Shown here piece by piece: positions 33,597-43,318 of a stretch of DNA of 64,000 nucleotides. The notes under the pieces are model-generated. The model was not told the DNA's origin. It did not search any database and saw only the letters and a program-made list of their open reading frames with translations. This DNA is from Bradyrhizobium jicamae (GTDB lineage Bacteria; Pseudomonadota; Alphaproteobacteria; Rhizobiales; Xanthobacteraceae): assembly GCF_018130695.1 (NCBI RefSeq), contig NZ_JAFCJX010000016.1, positions 124,001 through 188,000 of the forward strand. The letters are read 5' to 3'. The position numbers and the translations under genes are program-made. Positions within the stretch are counted from its first letter, which is position 1; each line of letters begins with the position of its first letter.

Positions 33597-35738
33597 GTGC
33601 AGCCTGCACAACGCCATTCACTGAGACTGCTGCAATGGATGATGGCCGCATCGCTGGCCCTTCCGCTGGCGCTGTTCGTGTTCGCCTCCACCCTGTCCTG
33701 GTTCTCGATCCACGACGCCGCCGACCGCGAGATCGGGCGCACCCTCGACGTCGCCCATGAGCACGCGCTGAAGGTGTTCGAGACCATCGACCGCAGCCTG
33801 TCTGAGATCGCCGAGGTCATCCGCAACATCCCCGATGACGGTTTTGCCGCCCGCGAGGAGGCGCTGCATAACCGGCTGAAGCAGCTCACCAGCTCGCTGC
33901 CGCAGGTGAAATCGGCCTGGGTCTTCGACGCCAGGGGTCACGCGCTGGTCAACAGCCTGGTGGTCCCGGCGCCCGACATCGACTTCTCCGACCGCGACTA
34001 CTTCAAGGCCCATGTCGACCGCGACATCGGCAGCTTCATCGGCGAGAAGCTGGTCCCGCGCGCACCCTATGGCGGCTCGCCGTTCTTCGGCGTCAGCCGG
34101 CGGCGCAGCCGCCCGGACGGCAGCTTTGCCGGCGTGATCCAGGCCTCCGTACTGCCCGACTACTTCCAGAATTTCTATGCCCGGATCGGCCACGAGGCCG
34201 GCAGCTTCATGGCGCTGATCCGGACCGACGGGGCCGTGCTGGCGCATTTCCCGCCGATCGGCCACGAATTCCGCTTCGAGCCAAGCGGCCCGCTCGGGCA
34301 GCAGATCGTCGCCCATCCAGATGCCGGCATCGTCACCATCATCTCGCCGGGCGACGGTGTCGAACGTCGGCTGAGCTATCAGCGTCTCGCCGAATACCCG
34401 ATCTATGTCAGCGCAGGGCTGGAGACATCGGCGATCCGCGCCCGCTGGATCTCGGCGATATCACAGCATCTGGTGTTCGGTGCGCCCGCCACCGCGCTGC
34501 TGTTCTGCCTGCTGGCGCTGGCGCTGCGGCGAACCCAGCGCATGCATGAGGAGGCCGACCGGCGGCTCGAGGCCGAGGACGCGCTGCGCCACGGCCAGCG
34601 CCTGGAAGCGCTCGGCCAGCTGACCGGCGGCGTCGCGCACGACTTCAACAATCTCTTGACCGTGATCCGCGCCTCCGTCGACATGCTGCGCCGCGCGGAT
34701 CTGCCCGAGCCGCGGCGGCTGCGCTATATCGACGCGATCTCCGACACCGTGAGCCGCGCCGCCAAGCTGACCGGGCAATTGCTCGCCTTCGCCCGGCGCC
34801 AGACCCTGAAGCCGGAAGTGTTCGACGTCGGCCAGAACGTGCGGACGCTCGGCGAGATGATCGCAACGCTGATCGGCTCGCGGATCGAGATCGTCACCCA
34901 GGTGCCTGACGAGGCCGGCTTCATCAATGCCGATGCCGGCCAGTTCGAGACCGCCATCATCAATATGGCCGTCAACGCCCGCGACGCCATGGACGGCATC
35001 GGCCGCCTGACCATCGTGGTGCGCCGCGCCGACATGCTGCCGACATCAGGCACCCATCCGGTGAGCCCGCATGGCTATGTCGCGGTCTCCGTCGCCGACA
35101 CCGGCATCGGCATCCCCCCGGAGATGCGCAGCCGCATCTTCGAGCCGTTCTTCACCACCAAGGCCGTCGGCCAGGGCACCGGGCTCGGCCTGTCACAGGT
35201 GTTCGGCTTCGCCAGGCAATCCGGCGGCGAGGTCGCGGTCGACAGCGAGGTCGGCAAGGGCGCGACCTTCACGCTCTACCTGCCGCGCGTGCTCGGCGCA
35301 CGCCGCGAGCAGCCACCGTTTGCGGAAGATGCACCGCCGGTGGACGGCGCCGGGCGCACCGTGCTGGTCGTCGAGGACAATGAGGAGGTCGGCCGCTTCG
35401 CCGCTGACGCGCTGACCCAGCTCGGCTACACCACGGTGCTGGTCGACAATGCCACCCACGCGCTGGAAGAGCTGACCGCCGCGCCTGACCGGTTCGATGT
35501 CGTCTTCACCGACATCGTGATGCCCGGCATGAGCGGGCTGGAGCTCGCGCAGGAGATCCGCCGGCAGGGCCGCGCGATGCCGATCGTGCTCTCCAGCGGC
35601 TACAGCCAGGCCCTGGCGCAGCAGGGCAGCTCCGGCTTCGAGCTGCTGCAAAAGCCGTATTCCGCCGAGCAGCTCGCGCGCATGCTGCACAAGGTGATGG
35701 GGACGCAGAAGGTCGTCCGCGGCAGCGAGGTCGGCTGA
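33597..35738 (+). CDS. Hybrid sensor histidine kinase (Cache - HisKA - HATPase - REC)
   Basis: 713 residues from GTG 33597, chosen because GGAG lies nine bases upstream; TTG 33579 is an alternative. Order: membrane helix about 15-37, periplasmic double-Cache-like sensor about 45-285 with DFSDRDYFKAHVDRDIGSFI, second helix LVFGAPATALLFCLLALAL, HisKA with phospho-acceptor H348 in LTGGVAHDFNNLLTVIRASV, HATPase boxes VSVADTGIGIPPEM and GTGLGLSQVFGFA, and a C-terminal receiver with D639 in FDVVFTDIVMPGMSGLEL. No separate response regulator is adjacent. The ABC transporter gene begins 41 bases after it. Confidence 0.93.
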   Translation: MQPAQRHSLRLLQWMMAASLALPLALFVFASTLSWFSIHDAADREIGRTLDVAHEHALKVFETIDRSLSEIAEVIRNIPDDGFAAREEALHNRLKQLTSSLPQVKSAWVFDARGHALVNSLVVPAPDIDFSDRDYFKAHVDRDIGSFIGEKLVPRAPYGGSPFFGVSRRRSRPDGSFAGVIQASVLPDYFQNFYARIGHEAGSFMALIRTDGAVLAHFPPIGHEFRFEPSGPLGQQIVAHPDAGIVTIISPGDGVERRLSYQRLAEYPIYVSAGLETSAIRARWISAISQHLVFGAPATALLFCLLALALRRTQRMHEEADRRLEAEDALRHGQRLEALGQLTGGVAHDFNNLLTVIRASVDMLRRADLPEPRRLRYIDAISDTVSRAAKLTGQLLAFARRQTLKPEVFDVGQNVRTLGEMIATLIGSRIEIVTQVPDEAGFINADAGQFETAIINMAVNARDAMDGIGRLTIVVRRADMLPTSGTHPVSPHGYVAVSVADTGIGIPPEMRSRIFEPFFTTKAVGQGTGLGLSQVFGFARQSGGEVAVDSEVGKGATFTLYLPRVLGARREQPPFAEDAPPVDGAGRTVLVVEDNEEVGRFAADALTQLGYTTVLVDNATHALEELTAAPDRFDVVFTDIVMPGMSGLELAQEIRRQGRAMPIVLSSGYSQALAQQGSSGFELLQKPYSAEQLARMLHKVMGTQKVVRGSEVG

Positions 35739-35779
35739 GATACAAGGAACCCTGCGGAACTGCCCGGCGTTGTCGTCGC

Positions 35780-37825
35780 ATGGGCAAGACAGCAGTCAAA
35801 TCCAAAGACAAATCGAAGTCCGGCAAATCGTCGACGAGAAAGTCCGATTCCCGCAAAACATCCGATTCCGAGAAGAAGGCCGACGCCGTCCAGACCGAAG
35901 CCGACGAGAAAGCGGAATTCGTCGACGTCGTCGCCGAGAATGGCGACCATGTCGAACCGCCACCGCCCGAGATCGTCGAGCCCGACCCGGAACTGACGCC
36001 CGAGGAAGCCGAGGAAGTCCGCAAGGGCTACCTCCTGACGAGGTTCTGGATCAGCGCACGCGGCTATTGGGGCCGCAGCGGCGACCGTCTCGCCTGGGTG
36101 TTCAGCATCGGCCTGCTGCTGCTCATCGTCGCCAATGTCGGCGTGCAATACGGCATCAATGTCTGGAATCGCGCGATCTTCGATGCGATCGAGAAACGCG
36201 ATTCCGCCACCGTCTATTATCTCACCGCGATCTTCTTTCCGCTGGCGATCGGCAGCGTCTTGCTCGGCACAGCGCAGGTGTTCGCGCGGATGGGCATCCA
36301 GCGCCGCTGGCGCGCCTGGCTGACCGATGCCGTGGTGTCGCGCTGGCTCAGCAACGGCCGCTACTATCAGCTCAATCTGGTCGATGGCGATCACAAGAAC
36401 CCGGAATATCGCATCGCCGAGGACTTACGCATCGCAACCGACTCGCCGGTCGATTTCGTCGCCGGCGTCACCTCGGCATTGTTATCGGCCGCGACCTTCA
36501 TCGTCGTGCTCTGGACCATCGGCGGCGCGCTGACGGTCACGCTCGGCGGATCGTCGGTGACGATCCCCGGCTTCCTCGTCATCGCCGCGATCGTCTATGC
36601 CGCGATCGCCTCCGGCTCGATCATGGCGATCGGACGCAGCTTCGTGCAGATCTCCGAGGACAAGAACCAGGCCGAGGCCGAATACCGCTACGTGCTGACC
36701 CGCGTGCGCGAGAATGGCGAGAGCATCGCGCTGCTCGGCGGCGAGCAGGAGGAGCGCGACGGCATCGACCGAACGTTTTCGAAAGTGCTGCGGCAATGGG
36801 CCCGGCTCGCCGGCCAGCACATGCGTACCACGCTGGTGTCGCAGGGATCGAGTTTGATTGCCCCTGTGGTGCCTCTTCTGCTCTGCGCGCCAAAATTCCT
36901 CGACGGCAGCATGTCGCTCGGACAGGTGATGCAGGCGGCCTCCGCCTTCACCATCGTGCAGACCGCGTTCGGCTGGCTGGTCGACAATTACCCGCGGCTC
37001 GCCGACTGGAACGCCTGCGCGCGGCGCATCGCTTCGCTCATGATGTCGCTCGATGGCCTCGAGCGCGCCGAAACGGGCGACGGCTTCGGCCGCATCAAGC
37101 GCGGCGAGACCGAGGGCGAAACGATGCTGAGCCTCAACGATCTCTCCGTCACGCTCGACGATGGCACGGCCGTGGTCGGCGAGACCGAAGTCTCGATCGC
37201 GCCTGGCGAGCGGCTGCTCGTCGCTGGCGAATCCGGCACGGGAAAAAGCACGCTGGTGCGCGCGATCGCAGGCTTGTGGCCATGGGGTGGCGGCAGCGTC
37301 GGCCTGCATGCCGACCGTCGCCTGTTCATGCTGCCGCAAAAGCCCTACGTGCCCTCGGGCACCTTGCGTCGCGCGGTCGCCTATCCCGGCGCGGCCGAGG
37401 ACTGGACCATCGATGAGATCAGCGAAGCCCTGCACAAGGTCGGGCTCGATCATCTCAGGGAGAAGATCGAGGAGGACGCGCCGTGGGACCAGACGCTGTC
37501 CGGCGGCGAGAAGCAGCGCCTCGCGTTTGCGCGGCTGCTGCTGCACAGCCCCGACATCGTCGTGCTCGACGAATCGACCTCCGCGCTCGACGAGAAGAGC
37601 CAGGACAAGATGATGGAGATGGTGACGCAGGAGTTGCCCAAGGCGACCATCGTCAGCGTCGCGCATCGCGTCGAGCTCGAAGCGTTCCACAGCCGCAAGA
37701 TCGTGCTGGAGCGGCGCAAGGGCGGCGCCAGGCTGGTCAGCGACGTCGACCTGATCCCGCGCAAGGGCAAGCGCCGCCTGCTCGGCCGCTTCCTGCGCGG
37801 ACGACAGGGAAAGAAGGCGGCGTAG
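35780..37825 (+). CDS. BacA/SbmA-related ABC transporter with fused ATPase (BclA-like)
   Basis: 681 residues. The first 75 residues are a highly charged Lys/Ser/Glu tail (KSKDKSKSGKSSTRKSDSRK). The membrane domain (about 85-400) is of the SbmA/BacA type (ABC_membrane_2), with FWISARGYWGRSGDRLAWVF, GVQYGINVWNRAIFDAIEKR and ARMGIQRRWRAWLTDAVVSR. The nucleotide-binding domain has Walker A GESGTGKSTL near 482, signature LSGGEKQRLAFAR near 573 and Walker B DIVVLDESTSALDEKS near 592. Fused proteins of this type include Bradyrhizobium BclA, an importer of antimicrobial/NCR peptides; whether this is BclA or a paralogue cannot be told here. Confidence 0.88.
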   Translation: MGKTAVKSKDKSKSGKSSTRKSDSRKTSDSEKKADAVQTEADEKAEFVDVVAENGDHVEPPPPEIVEPDPELTPEEAEEVRKGYLLTRFWISARGYWGRSGDRLAWVFSIGLLLLIVANVGVQYGINVWNRAIFDAIEKRDSATVYYLTAIFFPLAIGSVLLGTAQVFARMGIQRRWRAWLTDAVVSRWLSNGRYYQLNLVDGDHKNPEYRIAEDLRIATDSPVDFVAGVTSALLSAATFIVVLWTIGGALTVTLGGSSVTIPGFLVIAAIVYAAIASGSIMAIGRSFVQISEDKNQAEAEYRYVLTRVRENGESIALLGGEQEERDGIDRTFSKVLRQWARLAGQHMRTTLVSQGSSLIAPVVPLLLCAPKFLDGSMSLGQVMQAASAFTIVQTAFGWLVDNYPRLADWNACARRIASLMMSLDGLERAETGDGFGRIKRGETEGETMLSLNDLSVTLDDGTAVVGETEVSIAPGERLLVAGESGTGKSTLVRAIAGLWPWGGGSVGLHADRRLFMLPQKPYVPSGTLRRAVAYPGAAEDWTIDEISEALHKVGLDHLREKIEEDAPWDQTLSGGEKQRLAFARLLLHSPDIVVLDESTSALDEKSQDKMMEMVTQELPKATIVSVAHRVELEAFHSRKIVLERRKGGARLVSDVDLIPRKGKRRLLGRFLRGRQGKKAA

Positions 37826-37907
37826 CCCGGATGGAGCGCAGCGCAATCCGGGACAAGCCTATCCAGATGCGAGAATCCCGGATTACGCTGCGCTCCATCC
37901 GGGCTAC
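37822..37907. repeat. GTAGCCCGGATGGAGCGCAG palindromic repeat
   Basis: 86 bp: GTAGCCCGGATGGAGCGCAG at the left pairs with CTGCGCTCCATCCGGGCTAC at the right, with inner AATCCGGGA / TCCCGGATT. Its left end supplies the TAG stop codon of the ABC transporter, and it may terminate that transcript. Confidence 0.9.
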
Positions 37908-37980
37908 ATTCTCGGCACCGCGACATTGGAGTCCCCGTCAAAACCGGCTATGCCTGCGCCGCTTTTGACGAGGACGACAC

Positions 37981-38808
37981 TTGATCCCCAGCAATGATCC
38001 CACTCCCTCGCCGTTCGGCACTTTCGCGCCGAATGCCGCGCAGGCCGCCATCATCCGTCTCGCGCACGGCTCGCGGCTGAAGCGCGGCGTGTTCCGCCCG
38101 TGGCTGTCGCGGCTGGTCAATCTGCTGCGCAGCGGTCCCGTCGACGTGCCGTATCAGGGCGCATCGTTCCGCTTCTATCACCAGGCCAGCGCCACCGAAC
38201 GCGGCGCGCTGTTCAATCCCGCCTACAATCTGGAAGAGCTGGATTTCCTGCGCCGTCATGTGCGCACCGGAGGCACCTTCGTCGATGTCGGCGCCAATGT
38301 CGGCACCTATGCGCTGGCGCTGGCGCGCGACGTCGGCACCGACGGCAAGGTGATCGCGATCGAGCCGCATCCGGTGACGCATTCGCGGCTCGCCTTCAAC
38401 ACGATGGCGTCCAACACCAAGCAAGTGAGACTCGTCGCGGCCGCCGCCGGGCCATCCGATGGCGAGCTGATGATCGAGACCGACGGCGACAATCTCGGCG
38501 CCAGCCACATCGTGTCAGGCACAGCATCAGGCAAGGCGTTCAAGGTGCCGTCGCTGCGGCTGCAGCGCATCCTCGATGAAGCCGGCGTGACGCAGGTCGA
38601 CGCACTGAAGATCGACGTCGAAGGTTTCGAGGATCGCGTGCTCACCGGCTTCTTCAAGGACGCACCCGAGAGCCTGTGGCCCCGCGCGGTGGTGATCGAG
38701 CATCTGTCGAAGGACGAATGGCTCGCCGACTGCATCGCCGACATGCGCGCACGTGGTTACGTCGAGCAAGGCCGCACCCGCAGCAACACGCTGCTGGTGC
38801 GCGGCTAA
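37981..38808 (+). CDS. FkbM family methyltransferase
   Basis: 275 residues from a TTG start at 37981 with GAGGA seven bases upstream; no in-frame ATG is closer. SAM-binding TFVDVGANVGTYALALARDV and VIAIEPHPVTHSRLAFN, then VDALKIDVEGFEDRVLTGFF, are the FkbM hallmarks. Such enzymes O-methylate sugars or other small acceptors on glycans and natural products; the acceptor here is unknown and no glycan cluster is adjacent. Confidence 0.88.
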   Translation: MIPSNDPTPSPFGTFAPNAAQAAIIRLAHGSRLKRGVFRPWLSRLVNLLRSGPVDVPYQGASFRFYHQASATERGALFNPAYNLEELDFLRRHVRTGGTFVDVGANVGTYALALARDVGTDGKVIAIEPHPVTHSRLAFNTMASNTKQVRLVAAAAGPSDGELMIETDGDNLGASHIVSGTASGKAFKVPSLRLQRILDEAGVTQVDALKIDVEGFEDRVLTGFFKDAPESLWPRAVVIEHLSKDEWLADCIADMRARGYVEQGRTRSNTLLVRG

Positions 38809-38907
38809 CGCGCTACATCGCAACGCGATGCTGCAAGCCGCCGTCAGGTGAGCGCATTCGCCTGACGAAGAACAGGAACATCGCGGTGCGCGGTCGGCTA
38901 TCGCAGC

Positions 38908-39129
38908 ATGCCGATCGAACCTCCCGAGATTCCGCCGACAACGCCGGGCACACCGAGCGAGCCGCCGCCGGGCATTCCGCCCGGCAATCCCAACCCGGAG
39001 ATCCCCGCTCCGGTGCGCGAGCCCGGTGAGCCGCCGCGACCGGATGAATTGCCTGGCAAGATGCCGGAGGAGCTTCCGGTGCGTGGGCCGCCGCCAGCGC
39101 CAAATGGGCCTCCGCCCGCGACGGATTAA
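38908..39129 (+). CDS. Short proline-rich hypothetical protein (73 aa)
   Basis: ATG 38908 gives 73 residues, about 40% Pro, with Glu as the main charge (PIEPPEIPPTTPGTPSEPP, PGEPPRPDELPGKMPEELP). No signal peptide, membrane segment or clear ribosome binding site. It might be a real small disordered protein or an artefact of GC-rich DNA. Confidence 0.4.
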   Translation: MPIEPPEIPPTTPGTPSEPPPGIPPGNPNPEIPAPVREPGEPPRPDELPGKMPEELPVRGPPPAPNGPPPATD

Positions 39130-39368
39130 GCTGTTATCGCCGCATGTTTGGCGAGGGGAACGCGCGTGTCAGGATATTTCTTCTGAATGCGCAGTGAACA
39201 AATGCGCATGCAACCCGTTATGATGTCGAAATAAACTGCGCCCCTGATTCGTGGCTCGCCACAATCCGGCCCAACCGCTAGCAGTTCATCGTCCTGCCGA
39301 ATTGTTCGGTGTAGCGTTTCCATCCTGCCCACCTGCCCAGATTTTCTTTCCGCCGGGGACTTCAATAC

Positions 39369-41447
39369 ATGACAAAGCTTCGTCTCTTGCTGCTTGCCAC
39401 GACCGCGCTGACGGTCATGCAGCTCGCAGCTTCAGCATCGCACGCGCAGACTGCGCCGCTCGTCGTCGCGCAGGCGAAGGAAGAGGAGAAGAAGGGACCG
39501 GGCACGCCGCCGGCCAAGCAGGCGCCGGGCCAGCCTCCCGCACGCCCGGGCGCGCCGCCAGCTGCAGCACCGCACGCGCCGACACCGCCACCGGCCGCAG
39601 CTCCTGCGCGTCCGACGCCGCCGCCCGCGGCAGCGCCGCCGGCCCGTCCGACTCCGCCCTCACCGCCTCCTGCGGCAGCACCCGCGCGTCCGACCCCACC
39701 GCCGCCTCCGCCCGCTGCAGCCCCCGCGCGTCCGACCCCGCCGTCGCCTCCGCCGGCTGCGGCCCCCGCGCGTCCGGCACCGACGCCGCCGCCTGCGGCA
39801 GCGCCTGCACGCCCGACAACGCCGCCGCCCACCGCGGCTCCGCCGGCTCACACCCCTCCGCCGCCACCGCCGCCGCCTCCTGCAGCCGCGCCGAAGGCTC
39901 CACCCGCGCCGACACCGGCTCCGGGCGCCGCTCCCGCCGCGCGCCCGGCAACGCCGCCGGCTGCGGCGACGCCTGCGCCAAGCCCGGCGCCGACGGCGAC
40001 GCCACCGGCACCCGGCACCCGGCCGGGCGGACCTCCGACCGGTGCGAGGCAGCCCTCAGGTGCTGCGCCCGCCCCTTCGGCCACGACCACGCCGGCGCCG
40101 AGCGCAACGACGACGCCGCCCGCTGCAGGTGCACCGCCCGCGCGCCCCGGCACGCCGCCGGCCGCCGCGGCGCCGCCTCCACCCGCTGCCGGCACTCCTC
40201 CGGCTGCGACCACTCCGCCGCCCGCCGCAGGCGCACCGCCGACGCGGCCCGGCGCACCGCCCGCTCCGGGAGCGGCACCGCCGCCGCCCGCCGCCGGCAC
40301 AGCCACGCCGATCCCGCCGGCTGCACAGGGACGCCCGACCGTCACGCCCGGCTCGGCGGCCGCAACGCCTCCGCCCGGCCGCGCGCAATTCGCGCCGCCG
40401 ACGGTCGCTCCGGCCTTCCGCGCCGCACCGACGGTTGCCGCACCGCTGCCGCCTCCGCCGCGTCCGCCGCAGCGTGACCTGACGCCGCTCGCGATCGGTG
40501 CGGGTGTGGTGGCCGGTGCCGTGGTCGGCGCGACCATCGCGGACTACCGCAATCAGCGCCGCGAGGTCGTCGAAGGCGGCCGGACCATCTATACGGAGCC
40601 GGATCGCATCATCATCCGCGACCCCAGCGGTCAGGAATATGTCCGCGGCAACGATCTCTATCGTTTCCGCTACGGCGCCCGCGACATCCGCACCGAGACG
40701 GTCGGCGGCGAAACCCGCACGGTCGTGATCCGTCCTGACGGCACCGAGGTGATCACGGTGGTCGGTGCCGACGGTCAATTGCTCCGCCGGATCCGCAGGG
40801 ATCAGCGCGGCCGCGAGATCGTCATCATCGACAACAGCTACCGCGATCCGCGCGCGGTCGGCGGCTTCTATGTCGACGTGCCGCCGCCGGTGGTGAACAT
40901 CCCCTACGATCGCTACATCGTCGATGCCCAGGAGGCGTCGCCGCAGGTGATCTACGAGACGATGCGGGCGCCGCCGGTGCAGCGGATCGAGCGGCGCTAC
41001 TCGCTCGACGAGATCCGCTACAGCCCGAACGTCCGCATGGCGATGCCGAGCATCGACGTCAACACGATCAACTTCGAAACGGGATCGTGGACCATCCCGC
41101 CGGACCAGGCGGCCCGGCTGCAGGTGATCGCCGACGGCATCAATCAGGCGATCCAGGCCAACCCGCAGGAGGTGTTCCTGATCGAGGGCCACACCGACGC
41201 GGTTGGCAACGACGTCGACAATCTGTCGCTGTCGGATCGCCGGGCGCAGGCCGCCGCCGAATTGCTGACCCAGCAGTTCAACGTGCCCGCGGAGAACCTG
41301 ACCTCGCAGGGCTACGGCAAGCAGTACCTGAAGGAGCAGACCGACGGCCCGAGCCTGATCAACCGCCGCGTCACCGTCCGCCGCATCACGCCGCTGCTGA
41401 ACGGCGGCCAGGCGAATGCGGCGCCGCCTCCGCCGCCGCGACAGTAA
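39369..41447 (+). CDS. OmpA-family protein with long Pro/Ala-rich region
   Basis: 692 residues. A signal peptide ends at ASHAQ. Residues about 45-367 are low-complexity Pro/Ala/Thr repeats (PPAAAPARPTPPPPPPAAAP type). A short hydrophobic glycine-zipper-like segment (DLTPLAIGAGVVAGAVVGAT) follows near 373-393, then a YxxxGxD-like beta region, and a C-terminal OmpA domain (about 565-690) with EVFLIEGHTDAVGNDVDN and SLSDRRAQAAAELL, which binds peptidoglycan. The Pro-rich part could span the periplasm. The following hairpin terminates it. Confidence 0.9.
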   Translation: MTKLRLLLLATTALTVMQLAASASHAQTAPLVVAQAKEEEKKGPGTPPAKQAPGQPPARPGAPPAAAPHAPTPPPAAAPARPTPPPAAAPPARPTPPSPPPAAAPARPTPPPPPPAAAPARPTPPSPPPAAAPARPAPTPPPAAAPARPTTPPPTAAPPAHTPPPPPPPPPAAAPKAPPAPTPAPGAAPAARPATPPAAATPAPSPAPTATPPAPGTRPGGPPTGARQPSGAAPAPSATTTPAPSATTTPPAAGAPPARPGTPPAAAAPPPPAAGTPPAATTPPPAAGAPPTRPGAPPAPGAAPPPPAAGTATPIPPAAQGRPTVTPGSAAATPPPGRAQFAPPTVAPAFRAAPTVAAPLPPPPRPPQRDLTPLAIGAGVVAGAVVGATIADYRNQRREVVEGGRTIYTEPDRIIIRDPSGQEYVRGNDLYRFRYGARDIRTETVGGETRTVVIRPDGTEVITVVGADGQLLRRIRRDQRGREIVIIDNSYRDPRAVGGFYVDVPPPVVNIPYDRYIVDAQEASPQVIYETMRAPPVQRIERRYSLDEIRYSPNVRMAMPSIDVNTINFETGSWTIPPDQAARLQVIADGINQAIQANPQEVFLIEGHTDAVGNDVDNLSLSDRRAQAAAELLTQQFNVPAENLTSQGYGKQYLKEQTDGPSLINRRVTVRRITPLLNGGQANAAPPPPPRQ

Positions 41448-41462
41448 GGGCATCGCGACAAG

Positions 41463-41495
41463 GAAATGGCCGGGAGCGATCCCGGCCATTTTTGT
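41463..41495 (+). terminator. Terminator after the OmpA-like gene
   Basis: AAATGGCCGGGA and TCCCGGCCATTTTT pair around GCGA, then TTTGTTTT. Nearly the same stem as the terminator at 17070. Confidence 0.9.
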
Positions 41496-41500
41496 TTTGG

Positions 41501-42457
41501 TCAGGCGCTCAGAGCACGCGGCGCAACACAGGCTTCGCAGATCGCCGCGGCATGACGATGATCCGTGCCGCAGCAGCCGCCGAGGATACGCATGCCGGGG
41601 AATGCACGGCGGAGGTCCGCATAGCGGCGGCCGAGATCGGACGGATCGCCGCAATCCAGCACCTCGGACTCATCCAGCTCTCGATGGCTCTTGGCCGAGG
41701 CATTGGCCCTGACGCCGTGAATGCGCTTGACCCATGCCTCGCCTGCTTCCAGCGCACGCTCGAAATGCGTCGGATGGGCGCAATTGATCAGGAAATATTC
41801 GGGCGCATTTTGCGTTTCGCGATCGACGGCCTCGATCGCCTCGCGCAGCGTTTCCCCCTTCACGAGCCGCGCATCGGTTTCGACCGTGAAGGAGATCACG
41901 ACCGGAATGCCTTGCGCCTTCGCCGCGCGCGCGATCCCGATCGCCTCGCTGATGCCGGTCAGGGTGTAGGCCGTCACCATGTCGGCGCCGGCCTCGGCAA
42001 AGGCGCCGATCTGCGCGGCGTGATAGGCCTCGGCCTCGGAGGCGTCCATGTTGCCGGCCTTGTATCCGTCGCCGCGCGGGCCGATCGCGCCGCTGACGAC
42101 GCAATTCATGTTCGGCCGTTCCCAATTCGCCCGCAACTCGTTCAGGAACTCGATCGCGCGGATATTGATCGATCTGAGCGCAGCTGCGTCATAGCCGAGC
42201 TTGGCGCCCCAATCCGGATTGGCGCGCCAAGTCGGGCTGTCGAGCACGAAGCCGGTGCCATGGTCGCGGGCGATCGCGAGATAGGATTCGTAATATTGCT
42301 TGAGCTGCCGCCGGCCCGCCTCGCTGTCGAGCAGGACGAATGCGGCGAAGTGAGGCAGCTCGATCCCGTGATGGAAGATCAGGGTCGTCTCCATGCCGCC
42401 ATCGGTGAGAAACAGGCCGCCGCGCCGTTGCGGCAGATCGTATCGGTATTTGGTCAT
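41501..42457 (-). CDS. Homocysteine S-methyltransferase family protein
   Basis: 318 residues from ATG 42457 with GGAG seven bases upstream. FLTDGGMETTLIFHHGIELP starts the barrel; the zinc ligands are the Cys of INCAHPTHF and the pair in LGGCCGTDHRH, as in betaine- and S-methylmethionine-dependent methyltransferases. It should methylate homocysteine or a related thiol/selenol; the donor cannot be read. Divergent from a TetR regulator 230 bases away. Confidence 0.9.
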   Translation of the reverse strand: MTKYRYDLPQRRGGLFLTDGGMETTLIFHHGIELPHFAAFVLLDSEAGRRQLKQYYESYLAIARDHGTGFVLDSPTWRANPDWGAKLGYDAAALRSINIRAIEFLNELRANWERPNMNCVVSGAIGPRGDGYKAGNMDASEAEAYHAAQIGAFAEAGADMVTAYTLTGISEAIGIARAAKAQGIPVVISFTVETDARLVKGETLREAIEAVDRETQNAPEYFLINCAHPTHFERALEAGEAWVKRIHGVRANASAKSHRELDESEVLDCGDPSDLGRRYADLRRAFPGMRILGGCCGTDHRHAAAICEACVAPRALSA

Positions 42458-42687
42458 CTCACGACTCCGTCGATCAAAACACCGTTGCCAGTAGGTCTGA
42501 TGACGCCGGCTCGGGTCTGACGAAGTTGGTGCCGCATAATGTCGCGGCGTCCTAGCCGGCTCGTGGTGCAGCTGCATTTCGAGCTACAAAGCCAACGGAA
42601 ATCAGACGCTTGCAGCGCGTGCCGCCGTATCGCGATGTCCGGCCGCACCCGAAAACCGGACTGACGGTACAGTTTTTGGAGGTCACC

Positions 42688-43308
42688 ATGGGCAAGGGCG
42701 AGGCCACGCGTGAGCGTATTCTCGAAATCGCCGAAGCCGCCGTGCTCGCCAAGGGCTTTGGCGCCACCTCCATCGAGGAAGTGATCGCGGAAGCCGGTTT
42801 GACCAAGAGCGGCTTCTTCTATCACTTCAGGGACAAGAACGCGCTCGCGCGCGAAATGCTGCGGCGCTATGTCGAGACCAATGATCGGCTGTTCGACGAC
42901 GTCTTCGCGCGCGGACGGCAATTGTCCGACGATCCCCTGCAGGCGTTCCTGATCTCGCTGAAGCTGCTGGCGGAGGTGATGGCCGACCTGCCGAGCGGCC
43001 ATCCGGGCTGCCTGATCGCCAGCATCTGCTATCAGGAACGGCTGTTCGATCGCGAGGTGCGCGCGCTGACCGCGCAATCGGTGCGTGACTGGAACGCTCG
43101 CTTCCGCGCGATCCTCGACGGGGTCGCGGCGGTCCATCCGCCGCGCGAGGCCGTGGATCTCGATGACGTCGCCGACATGCTGTCCTGCGTGGTGGACGGC
43201 GCCATCATCATGTCGAAGACCCTCAACGATTCGAGCCGGCTCGAGCGGCAGATCCTGCTGTTCCGCAACTACATCAAGCTGCTGTTCTCGGGACCGTCGC
43301 TGTCGTAG
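42688..43308 (+). CDS. TetR/AcrR-family regulator
   Basis: 206 residues from MGKGEATRERILEIAEAAVL with GGAGG upstream; the frame to 42610 is rejected. The helix-turn-helix is in SIEEVIAEAGLTKSGFFYHF. The C-terminal half has FLISLKLLAEVMADLPSGHP and CLIASICYQERLF, as in the AcuR/NemR-like subgroup with conserved Cys. Target unknown; the divergent homocysteine methyltransferase gene is the nearest candidate. Confidence 0.92.
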   Translation: MGKGEATRERILEIAEAAVLAKGFGATSIEEVIAEAGLTKSGFFYHFRDKNALAREMLRRYVETNDRLFDDVFARGRQLSDDPLQAFLISLKLLAEVMADLPSGHPGCLIASICYQERLFDREVRALTAQSVRDWNARFRAILDGVAAVHPPREAVDLDDVADMLSCVVDGAIIMSKTLNDSSRLERQILLFRNYIKLLFSGPSLS

Positions 43309-43318
43309 CGGCTCGCGC

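Noticed and set aside
39510..40470. Repetitive DNA that might be taken for a CRISPR array or tandem satellite
   Set aside because: It codes in frame for the Pro/Ala region of the OmpA protein; units are irregular and there are no unique spacers.
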